Shown: one piece after another, positions 1-12,600 of the stretch
Numbering within the stretch: the first letter of the stretch is position 1
How the letters are laid out: every line of letters starts with the position of its first letter
Notes under the pieces: model-generated
Told to the model about the DNA's origin: nothing
The model's input: the letters and a program-made list of their open reading frames with translations, nothing else
The model's database searches: none
NCBI GenBank assembly: GCA_020744425.1
Contig: JAGMUV010000004.1
Location: forward strand, 186,001-250,000
DNA length: 64,000 bases
Origin: Dactylonectria macrodidyma
Lineage: Eukaryota > Ascomycota > Sordariomycetes > Hypocreales > Nectriaceae
Direction: 5' to 3'
Translations under genes and position numbers: made by a program

Positions 1-1800
1 ACTTTGGGATCTCATTAAGGTATTTGGTGCAATAAAAACACTATCAACACATTTACTAACTTCCAGCAGTGTGTGCCAATTCAAAGTTTTGGGAAACAGC
101 ATCTCGAAGACGTGGAGCATCTAGTAAACACGGTCGAAGCAGTGGCGCCTTGGTGTTCAATCGACATTAGCTCCGGTAACCTTACTGTAGTACTAGAGCC
201 GTTTAATTGCTTCGACGCCGAAGTGTACGCTGACGAGCTCGAGTTGGAGGAACCCGTTGAGTTCAGGGAGGACCAGCGAAGTACGCAGATTCTCCCCGTC
301 CAGTAACTATGTGAAACTAACAACCCTCTAGTCAGCCTGGGAAAATGGATTCTGCGATATCTATTTGCTGACTTGATTGACGAGGAAATCAGGCGTGATG
401 AGGCCCATCGACAAAAGATCAACGAAGGCGTCGAGGCCAGACAGGCTGCCGCCGCCGCCGCCGCTGTGAACACGCCGCTGTCGATTTCGCTCCCAAAACC
501 GTCAACAGCAGGGTGGGAGAATTCCGATCAGGTCACAACTCCAAAAGCCAGCGGGCAATATCCCCCAATGACACCCGGTCTAGCAATTGGCCTTGCGACC
601 CCTGGGCCCTCCATAATTGCCCAACAGGCCCTGCCGGGCGTCCCAGAAGATTCTCTGTCTTCTCCCATGAGCCCGCTGGAGAAAAGAGCGTCTCACGCCA
701 GCCGCCTGTCCGTGGATAGGGAAGATTACTTCACGAGCTCCATCAACCCGGTAGAAGGGGTTGCAAAACCGGGTGTGACGCCACAAACTCCTGCGGCAGA
801 GCCTGCTGAAGCCAAGACTTCGACTGATGGTAAGGACGCCGACAAGGATAAAGAGAAGGCCGAGAATGGCAAGTCTCCAAGCACGCTGTTGGGTAAGAAG
901 TTTCGGATGTCGTTTGGAACCAAGAAGCTAGGACGGTCAGCGTCGCAAGCCACGCAGGAAAAGCCCGTAATTGTCGAAGAAAAGGCCGAGGAGTCCGAGT
1001 CCTCATCAGTCCACGAAAAGGAAGTCGACGACAGCTTCTTTGGAGTGATTCAGAAAATTCGCCAAGAGTACGACAAGCAAATAGCTGAGAATCCCGAAAA
1101 GCTGGTCGAGACGGGTGTCGTCCCCAGCTTGCCCAACGATACGCCAGTCCTGAAGCTCCCACCCGGAACCAAGGTGGTGATTCAAGAGGAGACGTCTGGT
1201 GGCAGCGCCAATATTTACCAGGGAACGGTCGAGCACGTCGGCCAGGATGCAGACTTTATCGAGCAGAAGGCTCCCATGTGGCTTGGCGACGTGCTCCTGC
1301 AGAACGTGATGCCCTTCAAGGAGCCCGTCAAGGTGTCGTTCGTGTTATACCCCGTGGACAACAGCATACCCGCCATTGCTGTTGCGGACGGAAACAACCG
1401 GCTCAATGCCAACCGCATGCTGCGCGTCAAGAAGATTCTGGCATATGTTGCCGAAAGGGTCGAGCCTCCACTTGAGGAACCCGATGCGGACGAGCTCAAA
1501 CCCGAAGAATACTTGGAACTTTACTGCAACGATCAGGTATATTTTATTCCGCCCTTTTGCCCATCCGTCTAGTGACTAACCCATATCTAGTTGTTGTCAC
1601 CCACGACCAGTTTGGCAGCCCTCCGTACGCACCTCTGGAAGGGCGGTAGCGATATCGTCCTTCATTACAAGACAAACGGCCGCAGGGAGCTGAGGCCATT
1701 CCCACCGTCCCCGGTCCTGAAGCCCACTGAGGAAGAGGAGGCCCAGGAGCCATCCGCCGCCGCAGCTCCAGAGACACCCGCCGATGCCCAAACATCCTAG
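1..1800 (+). CDS. WDR48/Bun107-like protein, C-terminal part (5' end outside window)
   Basis: Partial gene; exons <1-19, 67-280, 332-1536 and 1591-1800 encode the last 548 residues. All three introns have GT..AG ends and restore one frame. The start matches the end of the WD40 propeller and the linker of WDR48/UAF1-type proteins ([27 protein letters not shown]), then [18 protein letters not shown] low-complexity Ser/Pro/Ala-rich stretch of about 200 residues follows. The final 200 residues match the DUF3337 C-terminal domain, including [12 protein letters not shown] and the closing [12 protein letters not shown]. By family knowledge (human WDR48, fission yeast Bun107) such proteins bind and activate ubiquitin-specific proteases. 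The middle segment is variable and its function is unknown. The gene is convergent with the SAM carrier gene. The family assignment is strong; the number of upstream WD40 blades cannot be seen. Confidence 0.9.
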
Positions 1801-2120
1801 TGTGCCTGTTCTGCTGGGTCCGAAGACGGGATCCGCTCTCCCAGCTCGAGCCTCGTCTCTTGTTTGTCGAATATTCTTGCCTTTATCAGGGATGACCCCC
1901 CTCCGCCGTGGTCCCCCATCCCCTGAAGCGTGTTCCTTGCTATTTTGTATATATATCGTTACATGGGTCAATTGTCCTCAACCTCAACAGCGTAATCTGT
2001 ACATAGCATTACCAAAAGCGATTCCTATATCCTCTCAATGCACGCTCTCCTTTTTTTTGGTCCTCATTGGTCGTATCGTACATGTGTTTTCGGTGTTTTC
2101 CTATGTACATCCCTTGGCTC
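1801..2120. other. Convergent intergenic gap (3' ends)
   Basis: Tail-to-tail spacer between the WDR48-like gene and the SAM carrier gene. It is T-rich near 2040-2100 and presumably holds both 3' UTRs. I see no other element in it. Confidence 0.5.
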
Positions 2121-2969
2121 TCATGACAGCCCGTGCATGGTGTTGATGGCCCATTGGTAGCTTCCGAGGAAGATGGCGCCTCCGATGGAAATCCACGTCA
2201 CGCGGGGCGCAATACCGGCGAAGAAAGGCCGGAACCCCTCCTCCCGAGCCAGGCGGCTGAAGACCTCGGCGACGGACACGCGCTCCTTGGACAGCATAAC
2301 GCGGGTCTTGAGCACGTCCAGGGGCGTCGTCAAGGCGGCCGCAACGCCACCGGCCATGCTCCCGTACAGGGCGCTCTCACCGGCCGAGACCTCAGGCCCA
2401 CCGCGGCGGCGCCGGCCCCAGGCCTTCATAGCCTCCCACAGCGGGAACTGGATGACGGTGAAGGGCACCTCACGGAAGATGGTGATGCCCCAGCCGCGGT
2501 ACAGCTCGCGCCACACGGCGCCGAGCCCGTGTGTGCCGTAGCGGCCCAGGATGGCGCGCAGGGCCGCCGCCGACGACCCGCCGTGGTGCCCGGCCTGCGC
2601 GCGCTGCTTGACGACCTCGGTGGGCACGCGCACCGAGCACGCGGCCACCTCGCCGGCCGACGCGGCGATCATGTGCGTGACGGGGCCGTGCCAAGCCGGG
2701 CTCCCCTCGCCGCGCGGCAGCCGGCGAGCGAGCGCTCCCTTGACGGACTCGTACGTGCAGAAGAAGAAGGCGGCGCCGGGGGCCGACCCGACGACGGCGG
2801 ACCCAATGCCCCGGTAGATGCCGGAGAAGCCGCCGGAGGGGAAGAAGCCGGCCGATGACTGCAGCCGCGTCTTGAGCGTGTCGAGCGGGAAGAGTGACAG
2901 GTCGACCGTTGTCCCTGCGAGGGCGCCTGCGAGCAGGGCTGACTGGAACGGAGGGTTCGTGGAGGTCAT
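2121..2969 (-). CDS. pet8: Mitochondrial S-adenosylmethionine carrier (Pet8/SAMC type)
   Basis: Single-exon gene of 282 residues starting at an ATG (2969-2967), a normal length for the mitochondrial carrier family. The three tandem carrier repeats are visible through their P-x-[DE]-x-x-[KR] signatures: FPLDTLKTRLQ (about residues 27-37), VPTEVVKQRAQ (115-125) and TPLDVLKTRVM (215-225). The short length, the second-repeat form PTEVVKQR and the overall sequence fit Pet8-type carriers, which exchange cytosolic S-adenosylmethionine for mitochondrial S-adenosylhomocysteine across the inner membrane. It lies convergent to the WDR48-like gene and in tandem with the small mitochondrial-type gene upstream on the same strand. 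A long opposite-strand frame and a 283-residue frame overlapping its 5' half look like GC-driven shadows. Confidence 0.93.
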   Translation of the reverse strand: MTSTNPPFQSALLAGALAGTTVDLSLFPLDTLKTRLQSSAGFFPSGGFSGIYRGIGSAVVGSAPGAAFFFCTYESVKGALARRLPRGEGSPAWHGPVTHMIAASAGEVAACSVRVPTEVVKQRAQAGHHGGSSAAALRAILGRYGTHGLGAVWRELYRGWGITIFREVPFTVIQFPLWEAMKAWGRRRRGGPEVSAGESALYGSMAGGVAAALTTPLDVLKTRVMLSKERVSVAEVFSRLAREEGFRPFFAGIAPRVTWISIGGAIFLGSYQWAINTMHGLS

Positions 2970-3774
2970 GGCTGCGACTTATATAGAGAGGGGCGGGGGA
3001 GGCAGGTGTGGCTTCGCTTCGAGGGAGGGAGGGAGGAGAAAGTATTACTATGCCGGAAGGTAATTGACGACGGCGAAGAAACACAAGAGAGTGCGCGGGC
3101 TGGGACCGACGAAGGGTGCTGCTGCTGCTCCTCGGGGTCGGAGACCGAGCGAGGTCGGCGGGAAATTTGTATGGTGTTGATGGCGGGACGGGTTCGAGTG
3201 GGAGCTTGGGCGGGTCTATCGATAAGGATTGAATGCGGTTTGGTGTCTCGGTGTCGCGTGCCGGACATGGACGAGGTGCGACTACCCTGGAGCGGGTTGG
3301 CATTTTACGGTTTTGCAGCATTCTGAGCTGCCTGTGTTAGTCAATGCTTAAATTAGGATGTTATGAGATCAATTGAGATATCTTAGACTAATTGACTTTC
3401 GAAATTGATTGCCACGATGGTGTGGGGAGAGGAGGGTGGGTTGCATCATGATTTTGGATGTAACCTGCGTACCTTTTCAACGAGGGGGGTGATAAGTCAA
3501 AGTGAATACACGCAAGGCATTTATGGTAAATAGGCGACCAAGTGAACAACCGACCCACCTTCCACCATCAACTAGAATATGAATCATCTCTAAATTAACG
3601 GTTCACAAAAGACCATAAGATGTCACCCCTAGTGTGTACCGTAACTCAAATGGCGAACGTACAGCCCTCCGTCAAAGTGGTTTGCACGAATGACAAGACC
3701 CAATTCAAGTGAAGCCAGAATTAATTTTTCTTCAATTGAAACAAACTGCCGTCCGTGGGACATCCATCAAACAT
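2970..3774. other. Intergenic: pet8 upstream region
   Basis: Contains the pet8 promoter and 5' UTR (2970 to roughly 3400) and the 3' side of the small mitochondrial-type gene. 3310-3660 is noticeably AT-richer than the flanks. No RNA gene or repeat was recognised. Confidence 0.4.
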
Positions 3775-4192
3775 CTACATGTTATCCCGCATGCTCGTGC
3801 CGGCCTTGGACGTCTCCTCGGCGGCCGTCTTGGTCCGCTCCTGCAGCTTCTGCACCTCCTCGGGCGTCGAGTCCTTGGCCGCCCGGTCCGCCCGCACCGC
3901 CTCCTCGCTGTCCGACGCGAGCTCCGGCTTCCAGTGCGCGCTGCCCTTCTTCTGCTTGGCAAGCGAGTCCTGCTTGTGGCGGTCGTAGTCGACGTCTGTT
4001 TCTAACCATGGGCGTCAGTTTTGGGGATTTTCAATTGGAGCAAGGGAAAAGAAGATAGGGGAGGTATGACATACGGTTTGATGATTCCTTGAGTCCCAGT
4101 CTCGCCGATGTTGACATGGAGAATCCGCGTCCGGCAATGACGCTGCTCATGCGGGCGGTGCGCATCGCCATAATTGTCCTCGTTGACATCAT
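3775..4192 (-). CDS. Small conserved fungal protein, probably mitochondrial
   Basis: Two-exon gene encoding 114 residues: exon 1 4192-4075, intron 4074-4002 (GT..AG), exon 2 4001-3775. The first 35 residues are rich in Arg, Ser, Met and Ala with almost no acid (MMSTRTIMAMRTARMSS...), as in a matrix-targeting presequence. The rest is highly charged and hydrophilic (KQKKGSAHWKPELASDSEEA). This layout, with a presequence followed by a lysine-rich segment with the HWKPELASDSE-type motif, resembles a family of short uncharacterised mitochondrial proteins of filamentous ascomycetes. I know of no assigned function. The start is placed at the first of two adjacent ATGs; the second would shorten it by one residue. 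Confidence 0.75.
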
Positions 4193-6042
4193 CTTGTCGA
4201 GTATTAAGAATTGGCGTTCCTTCTTGATGCGAGATCGATGGTGCTGTAGGAGGTCGATATCGGCTGGATTGAAATTGAAGCGTAGTTGAGAGGCTCGGCT
4301 CGAGATGCAGAAGACATAAATAAGCAAAAAAGAAAGAAACCAAACTAGACAAACAAAGCCAAAATGGCATTCCTAACCCTCTTGCATGGCTCCAGCGAGG
4401 GGTTTCATCAAGTCATCACTTACACTTTGTGACGTCACCATGAGCGTCATTATCTGGCAGGTCAAGACTGGCTCTCCGGATACGTCAGATCATTACTTTG
4501 TCGGTAGAAGAGGGGACTTTTAATGGCACATGTGAAAAGGATTGGTCCAATGGAGAAACCCAATCGACAATGTGCTCCTGGATTGCCCGTTCCTGTAGCA
4601 TTGGAAATACGTGCAGTCGCACACGTTCAACACATCCATAGTGGAGGCCACTTGTGCGCCCCGACAGCTGGCATGCTGCAATGAGCAGTCTTGCTTTGTA
4701 ACAAGTGTCTTGCCTGAGCTCAGTTACATGTAACCGAGTAGATAAGCGGCATTTTCTGAAGGTACAATCAAAGCACGAGACATCAAGCACAGCACATGAA
4801 TTAAGTTGTTTGAACATCGTGTATTCTCGTCTCGCAGCTCTTGAGCCGCACCATTGCAACCATACAGCGCCAATTCCCAGTTAACAATAGCCTCATCCAC
4901 AGTTACCCATTGCAAAACCAGGCTCGAGGGCCCTTTGATCCCAAAAACCGACCCACAACGCAGATCATGTCAGTCGCCACTGTCACTCCAGATGCTTGCA
5001 AGGGAGAGCGCAAATACGCTCTTCCCGGACGAGACAACTTGCAACGCTTCAAAAACCACCGCCAAATGTGACCGTCCCTTCTCGGGAATGTGACCCAAAT
5101 GACCAACAAATAACAAACCAGAAAAAAAAAGACAAAAGGCAGGACAAATATGTAGGAAGTCCCTGAATGGTACAAAGAAGGAAGAATCGGACGGAACCCT
5201 TTTCCCGTTCGTTTGCAGCAACGAGAGCAAACCAAAAATTCGACCCAACTCCCCGTGATACCCAGTAGACCATCCCAACTTGGAGGTTGTTGCAAACATG
5301 ACACCGTTCGTCTCGATTCCGACCACCACCCAAATATTTCCCAAGATGCGATCAGACAATGAACACCCGAATCCCGCTCGTGAAAAGCACTCCTTCTATG
5401 TGTTTCTTTTTTCTCTTGGTGACTTCATGAACCCATAACCGTGATGAGAAGAAGACATTTTGGTTAGTATAGGGAGCCACCGTTGCTTCCCCTTGAAACA
5501 AGTATAGATGCCGAAATCAGATATCCGTCCGCGTCCATTAAACACCCATGCAATGTTGTCTTGAAATGCAAAACCACGGAAAACGCCCCATTCGTGTCGG
5601 ACAGCCTCGACTTTGGAAGCAGACACAGAACCCAAGGTATTTGTTTGTCGCAAAAACAATTATAACCAAAACAGAAGAAATTGGTATCGATCTTTCTCAT
5701 GCCGCGCCGGTTGTTGTATCCTCATAAACTTGTTGGAGAACAAGGGAGTATGTCGATTAAGGATTTTGTACAGGTGAGGAAAGGGGATTTGTTGTTGTCG
5801 AAGATTGTCGCCAACAGTCTGGGCTGACCGCATCGAGCAGTCGAAACCCGGAAAAAGCCTCGAGGAACCCAGCCCGCAAGAGAAGATGATGCCAATTCAA
5901 GCCTCGGTCAATCGGTGTGCCCGCCAAGATGAACAGCTGCTAACGAATGGACAGTAATTCTACAGTTCCAGATACACCACCGAGGTGACGACGCATGAAT
6001 CGCCCCTGCACCTACAAGGAGCGGGAAGCGACTCGGTGCCGT
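4193..6042. other. Intergenic, no supported gene
   Basis: Lies upstream of the small mitochondrial-type gene and downstream of the PAM2-like gene, both on the minus strand. Only short overlapping frames without family resemblance occur here. It contains an A-rich run at about 5125-5137. I see no tRNA-like or repetitive element. Confidence 0.4.
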
Positions 6043-6674
6043 CTACCAACGGCGGGGCATAGACTGTTGCATCCTGCCAGGCGACACCGAGTGAGGAGGG
6101 CTTGACATGGTGATACCGGTGGCTGGGTTGATAATGGGAATGGCGTTGCGGCCACGGGTGGCGGAGGGTTGGTGAAGCTTGAGGCTTGACTGATGGTGGA
6201 AGCTGGGAGGAACGAAAGCAGGAGAAGTTGAGTTGAGAGAGAAGCCAGGAGTAATGGTTTGAGGTTGTTGAGTGGGAGAGGACTCGGGAGAGTTGCTGGC
6301 TAGTGAAGATCGCTCAGACGAGCTGGAGATTGAGACCAACTGCGCGGGGTACTGGTCAGAATCAAGGAACGGGTAGAGGTATGGGCGGACGCGGCGCCGG
6401 CGGTATAACTCACGTCAATTTCGGTCAAGAGATTGGGGCAGAATTCCATGTCGTCCTCGAGATCGAAAGAGCGACTCGTTTCAAACTTGGTGCGGAATGC
6501 GGTCAAGGATGCGGTCTCGTTGAGCTCTTTCATGCTGCGCACACCACGGAACTGGCGCTGGGAATTTTGGGAGACGGAGAGGCGGGGAGCTCTGCGATTT
6601 CGGCCGCCGTGGTGGTTGTGCGACACGGGTGCGGGATGCGCAGCATGGGCGTTGTAGTGATAGTATGCAGACAT
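6043..6674 (-). CDS. Short disordered conserved protein with a PAM2-like peptide
   Basis: Two exons (6674-6414 and 6339-6043) joined across a 74-nt intron with a GTGAGT donor and phase-0 splice; 185 residues, ATG start. The protein is rich in Ser, Pro, Asn and Gln, with no predicted fold by eye. It begins with a His/Tyr-rich segment (MSAYYHYNAHAAHP), followed by a conserved-looking block RGVRSMKELNETASLTAFRT and an acidic patch (DLEDDMEFCP). Residues about 119-133 (FSLNSTSPAFVPPSF) match the PAM2 pattern (L-N-x-x-[AS]-x-x-F-x-P) by which proteins bind the MLLE domain of poly(A)-binding protein. Homologues in other filamentous ascomycetes seem familiar as hypothetical proteins. A role with mRNA is inference from the motif alone. 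Confidence 0.72.
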
Positions 6675-9600
6675 TATGATGGTTGGCTACTCAGCGTTGT
6701 GTGCGGCTGAGTCGGTGTTTGGTGCGGGTGCGGGACCGATGAGGTGAGCGCCAATGTGGAAAATGTCCGGAAAGATGCGGGATTAAATTGAGCTGGGAAA
6801 CACAAGCAAGATGATTGTGTTTGTCTATAGTAGTGGTGTTGAAGCGCAGTTGGAGGGAGAGCGTCGGGTTGAGGAGAGCGAAGTCGTGGTGGAGAGAGGG
6901 GAGAAGGTAAAATGATAGCGGAAGTTGTGCGTTGGAGGTGGACAGAGGTGGATGGGTTCTAGGAAGCGAAGCGAGGCAGGTACGAGGGGCGAGGTGACGG
7001 ACGGATGATAAGTGGGAGGAAGGAATCGGGGACGGCGGGCGTCGGGTTTTGTTGGTTGGGGACGCTTGGGGATACCTTGGGAGTCAAGACCCATTCCGGA
7101 TCCACAAGCCATCCACAATGGACCCACTATGGGCCAGGGTGCCGAACAAGAGATGAGGTCTAGCCCCGCATCTGGCAAATCACCGCGCGCAAACGGAAGC
7201 CTCATTGGCCTCGCCACCGGCCTGTAATTGGACCTGCGCAAAGGGAGCTAGCCGAATCAAGGCCTAGTCGGCGCCACTGTGTAATCTGTGGTGGCATGCT
7301 GGTGGTCCCTCTGGGGTGTCCTCCGTGCGCGGTACAGTGGCGACTGGTCGGTCGCAGACGGTGTCGCAGGAGTCCCCTGGCCAGAGCAGCACACACTCCT
7401 GGTAGGAGGGGCTGTTTGGGATACCTCGAAATTGCGTGGCTGACACGCGGGGCTGGCATGTACATGTGACTCAACAGCTATCCGGTCTTGTGCCCTCCCT
7501 CCCCTCCACACTCCTGGATGCCCAGTGTAGACTTCAGCGCCTTCGGGCCACCATGCAATCCCATTCCAGTGACCGTCACTTGACCGCACCGAGCCTTGTA
7601 TCCCAGCGTGCCCCATTGAATGCCCCCGGCCAGCGTGTGCCTCCAGCTGGCTCGAGCACTAGCCAGGCTTCCATGGCGCGTTTTCAGCGTGAACTCCAGT
7701 GGACGCCTCCTGTCACACTGTGTGAGTGACTTCCAGCCCTCCAGGTTGGCCCTCCACGTTACCTGACCTTACCTTGAGAGCACATCGTGCTTTGTACGGA
7801 CTTGCAACCATAGTCCAGTGGAGGAGCGAACCACCCCCTTGGTAGGACGTCAAGCATCACAGCAGTGCAGCAGTGCATCCCGTCAGTGCAGGGTCGTCAG
7901 CCAGTCCATCCTTTGGCCCAAGACTCCGTCGATAGTCGCTAAAACAGTGCGTGCGCCTTTGTTGACATCCACCCAAAAATGGACATGGAACATTCGACAC
8001 TGGCTCTCAGTGGTTCCAGGGAGTGGAGGGAAGCCGTCAGGTGCCCTTCAGGTGAGGATCGACGGCTGTATTTCGCAGCTGATGCCTCAGGCACTATGCG
8101 GGCCGTGAGCGTTCACCAGCATTGAACGCCAGCGCTGGCCGCCACAAGCCCCTTTGCTTGATTAGGCGCCTTCCGGCCAGCCTTTTGGGGGACATGATTG
8201 GGCCATGGGCGCCTTTGTTTGTTGACATGCTGGAGATTGTTATTATCCACCGCCGCGTAAAGGAACGACTTGTGTTTCTCATTCCGCGACTGCGACTGCG
8301 ACTGCGACTCTCTTTCGCACTGCCCCTGGCCCCGCAGCCATCTATTGCATGCTTACAAAGTATGCTTCGGGCGGCTGTCCGGCGTCTGGCATCGGGAAGA
8401 TGTCTATTCTAGTGCTGCATCTGGAGAGAGGATGGGTGTGACGGGAGCTTAGAGAGGTGCGCCGGTTCGGATGTGCCGCCTGTGGCTCAGGACAGTGCAT
8501 TGTGCAGACTGCAGTGCCGAAACCAACCAGCCTACATCTATCCAGCGGCCTAAGGGTCTAGGACGCTCTGGGCTTGCGGCTGGCGAACCCTGTTGGTTCT
8601 GGAGGCGGCGTGGTGCCCCGATCCAACCCTCCAACGTTCTCTGCGGGTTTGGCGGGTTTGGGTGAGACGGTGGATGGCGTGGGAGTCGTGGGATGGTGTG
8701 GGTGGCCTTGCTGCGACGGCGACGGAGTGAGGCAGTGGGCGCTAGCGATGGCCAACGTCCCCGGCCACTGGCGACTGAACTTCTGAAGCTACTGGCTGGT
8801 GACGCTGCTCTTGGAGGGTGGCAACGCGCCGTGACTGGGCGGCCTGGAAGGGGACCCGCGAGCCCTTCGCCCCCCTCGGACTGGACTTGGATTGCCTTGG
8901 ACCGTCTTGAGACTGTGGAGTGGTTGTGGATACTTCCCTCTCTCAGGGCTGGGCTGAGGTCGAGGGGGTTGACGAGGGTCGTGAGGGTGGGTAGGCGAGT
9001 GTGTCAACAGGTGTCTGAGCATGGGGCCTGGAAACGTGGCGGCTGGAGACTCTCAGGCAAGGCGGCGCACTGTGAGCACTGTGCGAAGTGTGAAGGGGGA
9101 TGAATGCAGTATGCTGATCCCATCTCTCCATCCCAAGTTGTCGATTGATCGCCTCTCTTGGTTAAACATAACCATACTGTGCGGCGTGGCATCCATGTTT
9201 CGTTGATTGGCACTCGAAAGACCAAGGCACAATCCCATTGTCTGTCTCAACTGACTCGAGTGTCAAGCCCAGGTCAAACGCACTGATGAGAGAGTTTGTT
9301 TCTTGTGTCTACAATAAGCTTACCCTATGTTTGGGCCAACTAGGTGATCGGTAACAATACAGCACAGCAAGTGCGTTAGCCACTCGCCAACCCCTCCAGG
9401 TTCTGTCAACCACCCAGCATCTTCTGATCTTGGAACGAGAGCGCATCGTGGAACCGAAAACGATCAGCAGCCAAAGAGTCATCCCATTAGCATGATACCC
9501 AACCCACGCTGCAGGTTCTGGCTGGACGGGACAGTGTGCATTGCCGCATCGCACAACTGCACCGCACCACTTTGCCTCACCACGGGAGGCCACTAGACCT

Positions 9601-12600
9601 AACGCTGCATCTGGGTCTGCGTCTGCGTCCTGCTTCTGCATCTGCAATCCTCTCAGCGTCAAGCGGCACTGTCCCGACCATTGGCAGCGCAGGGCTCCGG
9701 AGTCCTTGTCCAGACGCTGCCGGGGCTGGGTTGGCGCTGCCACCGGGGATCGGTGGCTCCACGCATCCTTTACGCAGGAACTCTTTCTCGGGGGCGGCGA
9801 GAGCGGGCGTCAACCGAGACCGACGGGACCTTGACTGGGATCGGACGTCTGGGGTCCCCTTCCCGAGCCTGGCTGTTGCAACACACGCGAGACTGGGAGA
9901 CTGGCTCCGTGGGTGGTCCAGTGGTACGTAGCCTGTGCTGGCGACCCAGTGAGAGCGCCATGAGCCTGGAGACAGTGACGACGGCGGCGCAGAAGACGCC
10001 TGACGCTGCTAGCGATCTCGTCAATCACCGTGATGCCTGCTCATCATTCATGCCATTGCATCACGCCCTGCTCGACTCCCCGGCGCTCCCCACCAGGACC
10101 ATCAGGAAAACCAGGACCACCCACCGCAAATCGTATGCACATACCACACCACCAGCATTCATTGCCGATGGCTCGTTACTTTGAAGTTGGCTCTGGCTCT
10201 GGTTGCGCAACTTGCGCTTCCCGTCTGTCGATCTCGGCTAGATCATTTGGCCCTCGATCAAGACCGTACGCCTCGAATCTAGTGGAAATCCAAATTCTCC
10301 TCCCCATCCAAGCGTCCCCCCTCCTCCCAACCCACTACACACCACCTCCCACCTCTCCATGTCTTGCCACGAGTCGTCCTCCTCTGTGTCATTTGCTGGG
10401 CGACTGTGCGGGGAGGGGCTGGCCAACTGCACTATCTATTTTAGTTCAGAGCACCAATCTTGCTCAGTCACGAGAAGCTTGCACCGGATCAAGGGGGGAT
10501 GGCATCAGGATTGGGTTTACGTATGGAGGGCATCGCCCACGCCGATTACTCCGTGTGCGGGCGTACCTGAAGGCTCTCACAGATTCTGCCATCGCAAGAC
10601 GGGAATTCTAGGCTTAACATTCGAAGCCCGGGACCTGGCATTCCCTACTGCAATTAAGTGACAGCCAGGCACAGGCACATGGCGGTGTTAAGTGACAGGC
10701 CCCTTGAGGAATGCACTTCCTATTCAGGCTTCTTGCAGACCCAGCCTCGACTGGTGAAGACGGGTTTCCATCCCCACCAAGCCCTCCTCGCAACTTGCTG
10801 GCCTCAGGCAAGTCGACCAGTCTCGGCACTGGGGAAATTGACTTCTCCCCATCGGCTCCATCGATGGAAATAGAAAGCACTGGTCAGTTCAGGACCTGTG
10901 TGAGTGCGACCATCAGAAGCCAAGCAGATCCGACAAGGAGCGTGGCCTGCTTTTGCCAGCCCCCTTGCGCCGCTCGCCGTCCTGGTTTGTCGTCGTCGAC
11001 ACCCTCAATTCCTCGATTTGCACCTCCAGGACCATTCCCAACGTTCTCACTTGCCCCCATCCCCACGCAACCCACAGACCACAGGTTGGGATGGCCTTTG
11101 GGTTGTGCCCACACCGCCATTTCCCGATGGTGTGCCGGCCGTTGTCCGTTGTCTGTCGGCTGTGGCGGTCGAGGTTCGGTGTCTCAGTGGGCGGAGAAGT
11201 GAACCGGGCGTCGGTGGTCCTGCTCTGGCGCTGTGAGTGTGTGAATGCCCCGATTCCCCTATTAATGCGTAAACAGCACTGTGCTCCGCTTGGAACTGCC
11301 CACCTTGGGCTGCTGAGCTGAGAAGAAGCAATAGACTAAGGATCCGAGGCTTCGGGGTGCTAAGCTCCAGCTTGCCTGATTCTAGCTGCTTGGGGACAAT
11401 CCACGGAGAGGTCCGAGTTTCATGTGGCTTGCGTGACGAAAGCCACTCCCTTGCGTTGCCGCCGTGGAGCCCCGTGCGCCACAAACCAAGCTTCAGAGAC
11501 AAGGTGACAATCGGTTCCCGCGACCGCCCGATTTTGTCGCCGATATTGTCGGGCAATTATTATCAGCTGCGCTCGTCTGCCGATGCCGACGACGGGATGC
11601 AAGGGCCAGATGCGGCCTCGCATTGCCTGTCCGCCTGCCCGCCTTCCCGACTCCGCTGCTTGCTTCTTCCAGTCTTCGCTGCTGTGCGACATCGCACGAA
11701 CTCCCCCAACGTCAGCTGCGGGGAATTGCGACGAAAAGCATGTTCCAGGCTTTCAACGGGACGGGATAGACCATGAATGGGGGACCTGGCAAGCCCTGCC
11801 TTCAGCCTTGCGGGGGCAAACTCCAGCCCCCCGACCTAAGCTGGTCGTTCGTTTCCCTTCCGTTTCTTTTTGCCTGCCAGGCCGATGACGCAGTTCGCAT
11901 CATGGGGCCATGGACCGTGCCATAACAGGCCTCCGAAGTGGGGCGGCCCATCGCCGGCTCAAGTCAAACTTGGATTCCTAGATGGACCCTGAGTTGAGTT
12001 GTTGGAGTCTTCAGGCTATCAATCCAGAGACGCCGTTGAGTCACTTGCTTTACTTGTTGGCCTTTTGAGGTTGATTTCCAAATGCCGTGATCTTGATGCC
12101 TACGTAGGGACATATCTTTGAGTTGATGAGGGACTTATTTACGTCCGTATGACGGTTGCCTGTGTTCTCCGAGCATCCGCCGAGGGAGGTCGAGTCACCT
12201 CAACACCTCCGGACACTTACAACAAAGTGTGACGTAGACACAAAATGAAGAGTCAGCAGCAACTAACTAGGCTCAGCAAGAAGTGAGACTTTTAGTGGTA
12301 GGTTTGAGGGAGTCGCACAACATACTTGCTGGGTTGTTTGAGTCTTGATCGAGTACATGAAGCCAATTACGTAGGTGTCCTCAGGAGAGGCACATCTGCT
12401 CAACACACTTGCAACATCGGGAGCTCTCATCATGGGGCTGTACTTCTTACCTCAAATGCCATCCCTTCATAATTTCTGGCGGCTAACAGGATGATGGTTA
12501 GTCGGCTTCAAATTTCTTTGCCGGAAACTTCCATCACTTTGCATTTCGGAACACCAGGCAGCGGAGGAGTCTAGGGTGATGTATTTCTGCCCTGTATGTT

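Noticed and set aside
2133..3321. Long frames overlapping the SAM carrier gene on both strands (up to 283 codons)
   Set aside because: Their composition is Arg/Pro/Ala-rich as expected from shadow frames of GC-rich coding DNA; the carrier frame has clear family motifs.
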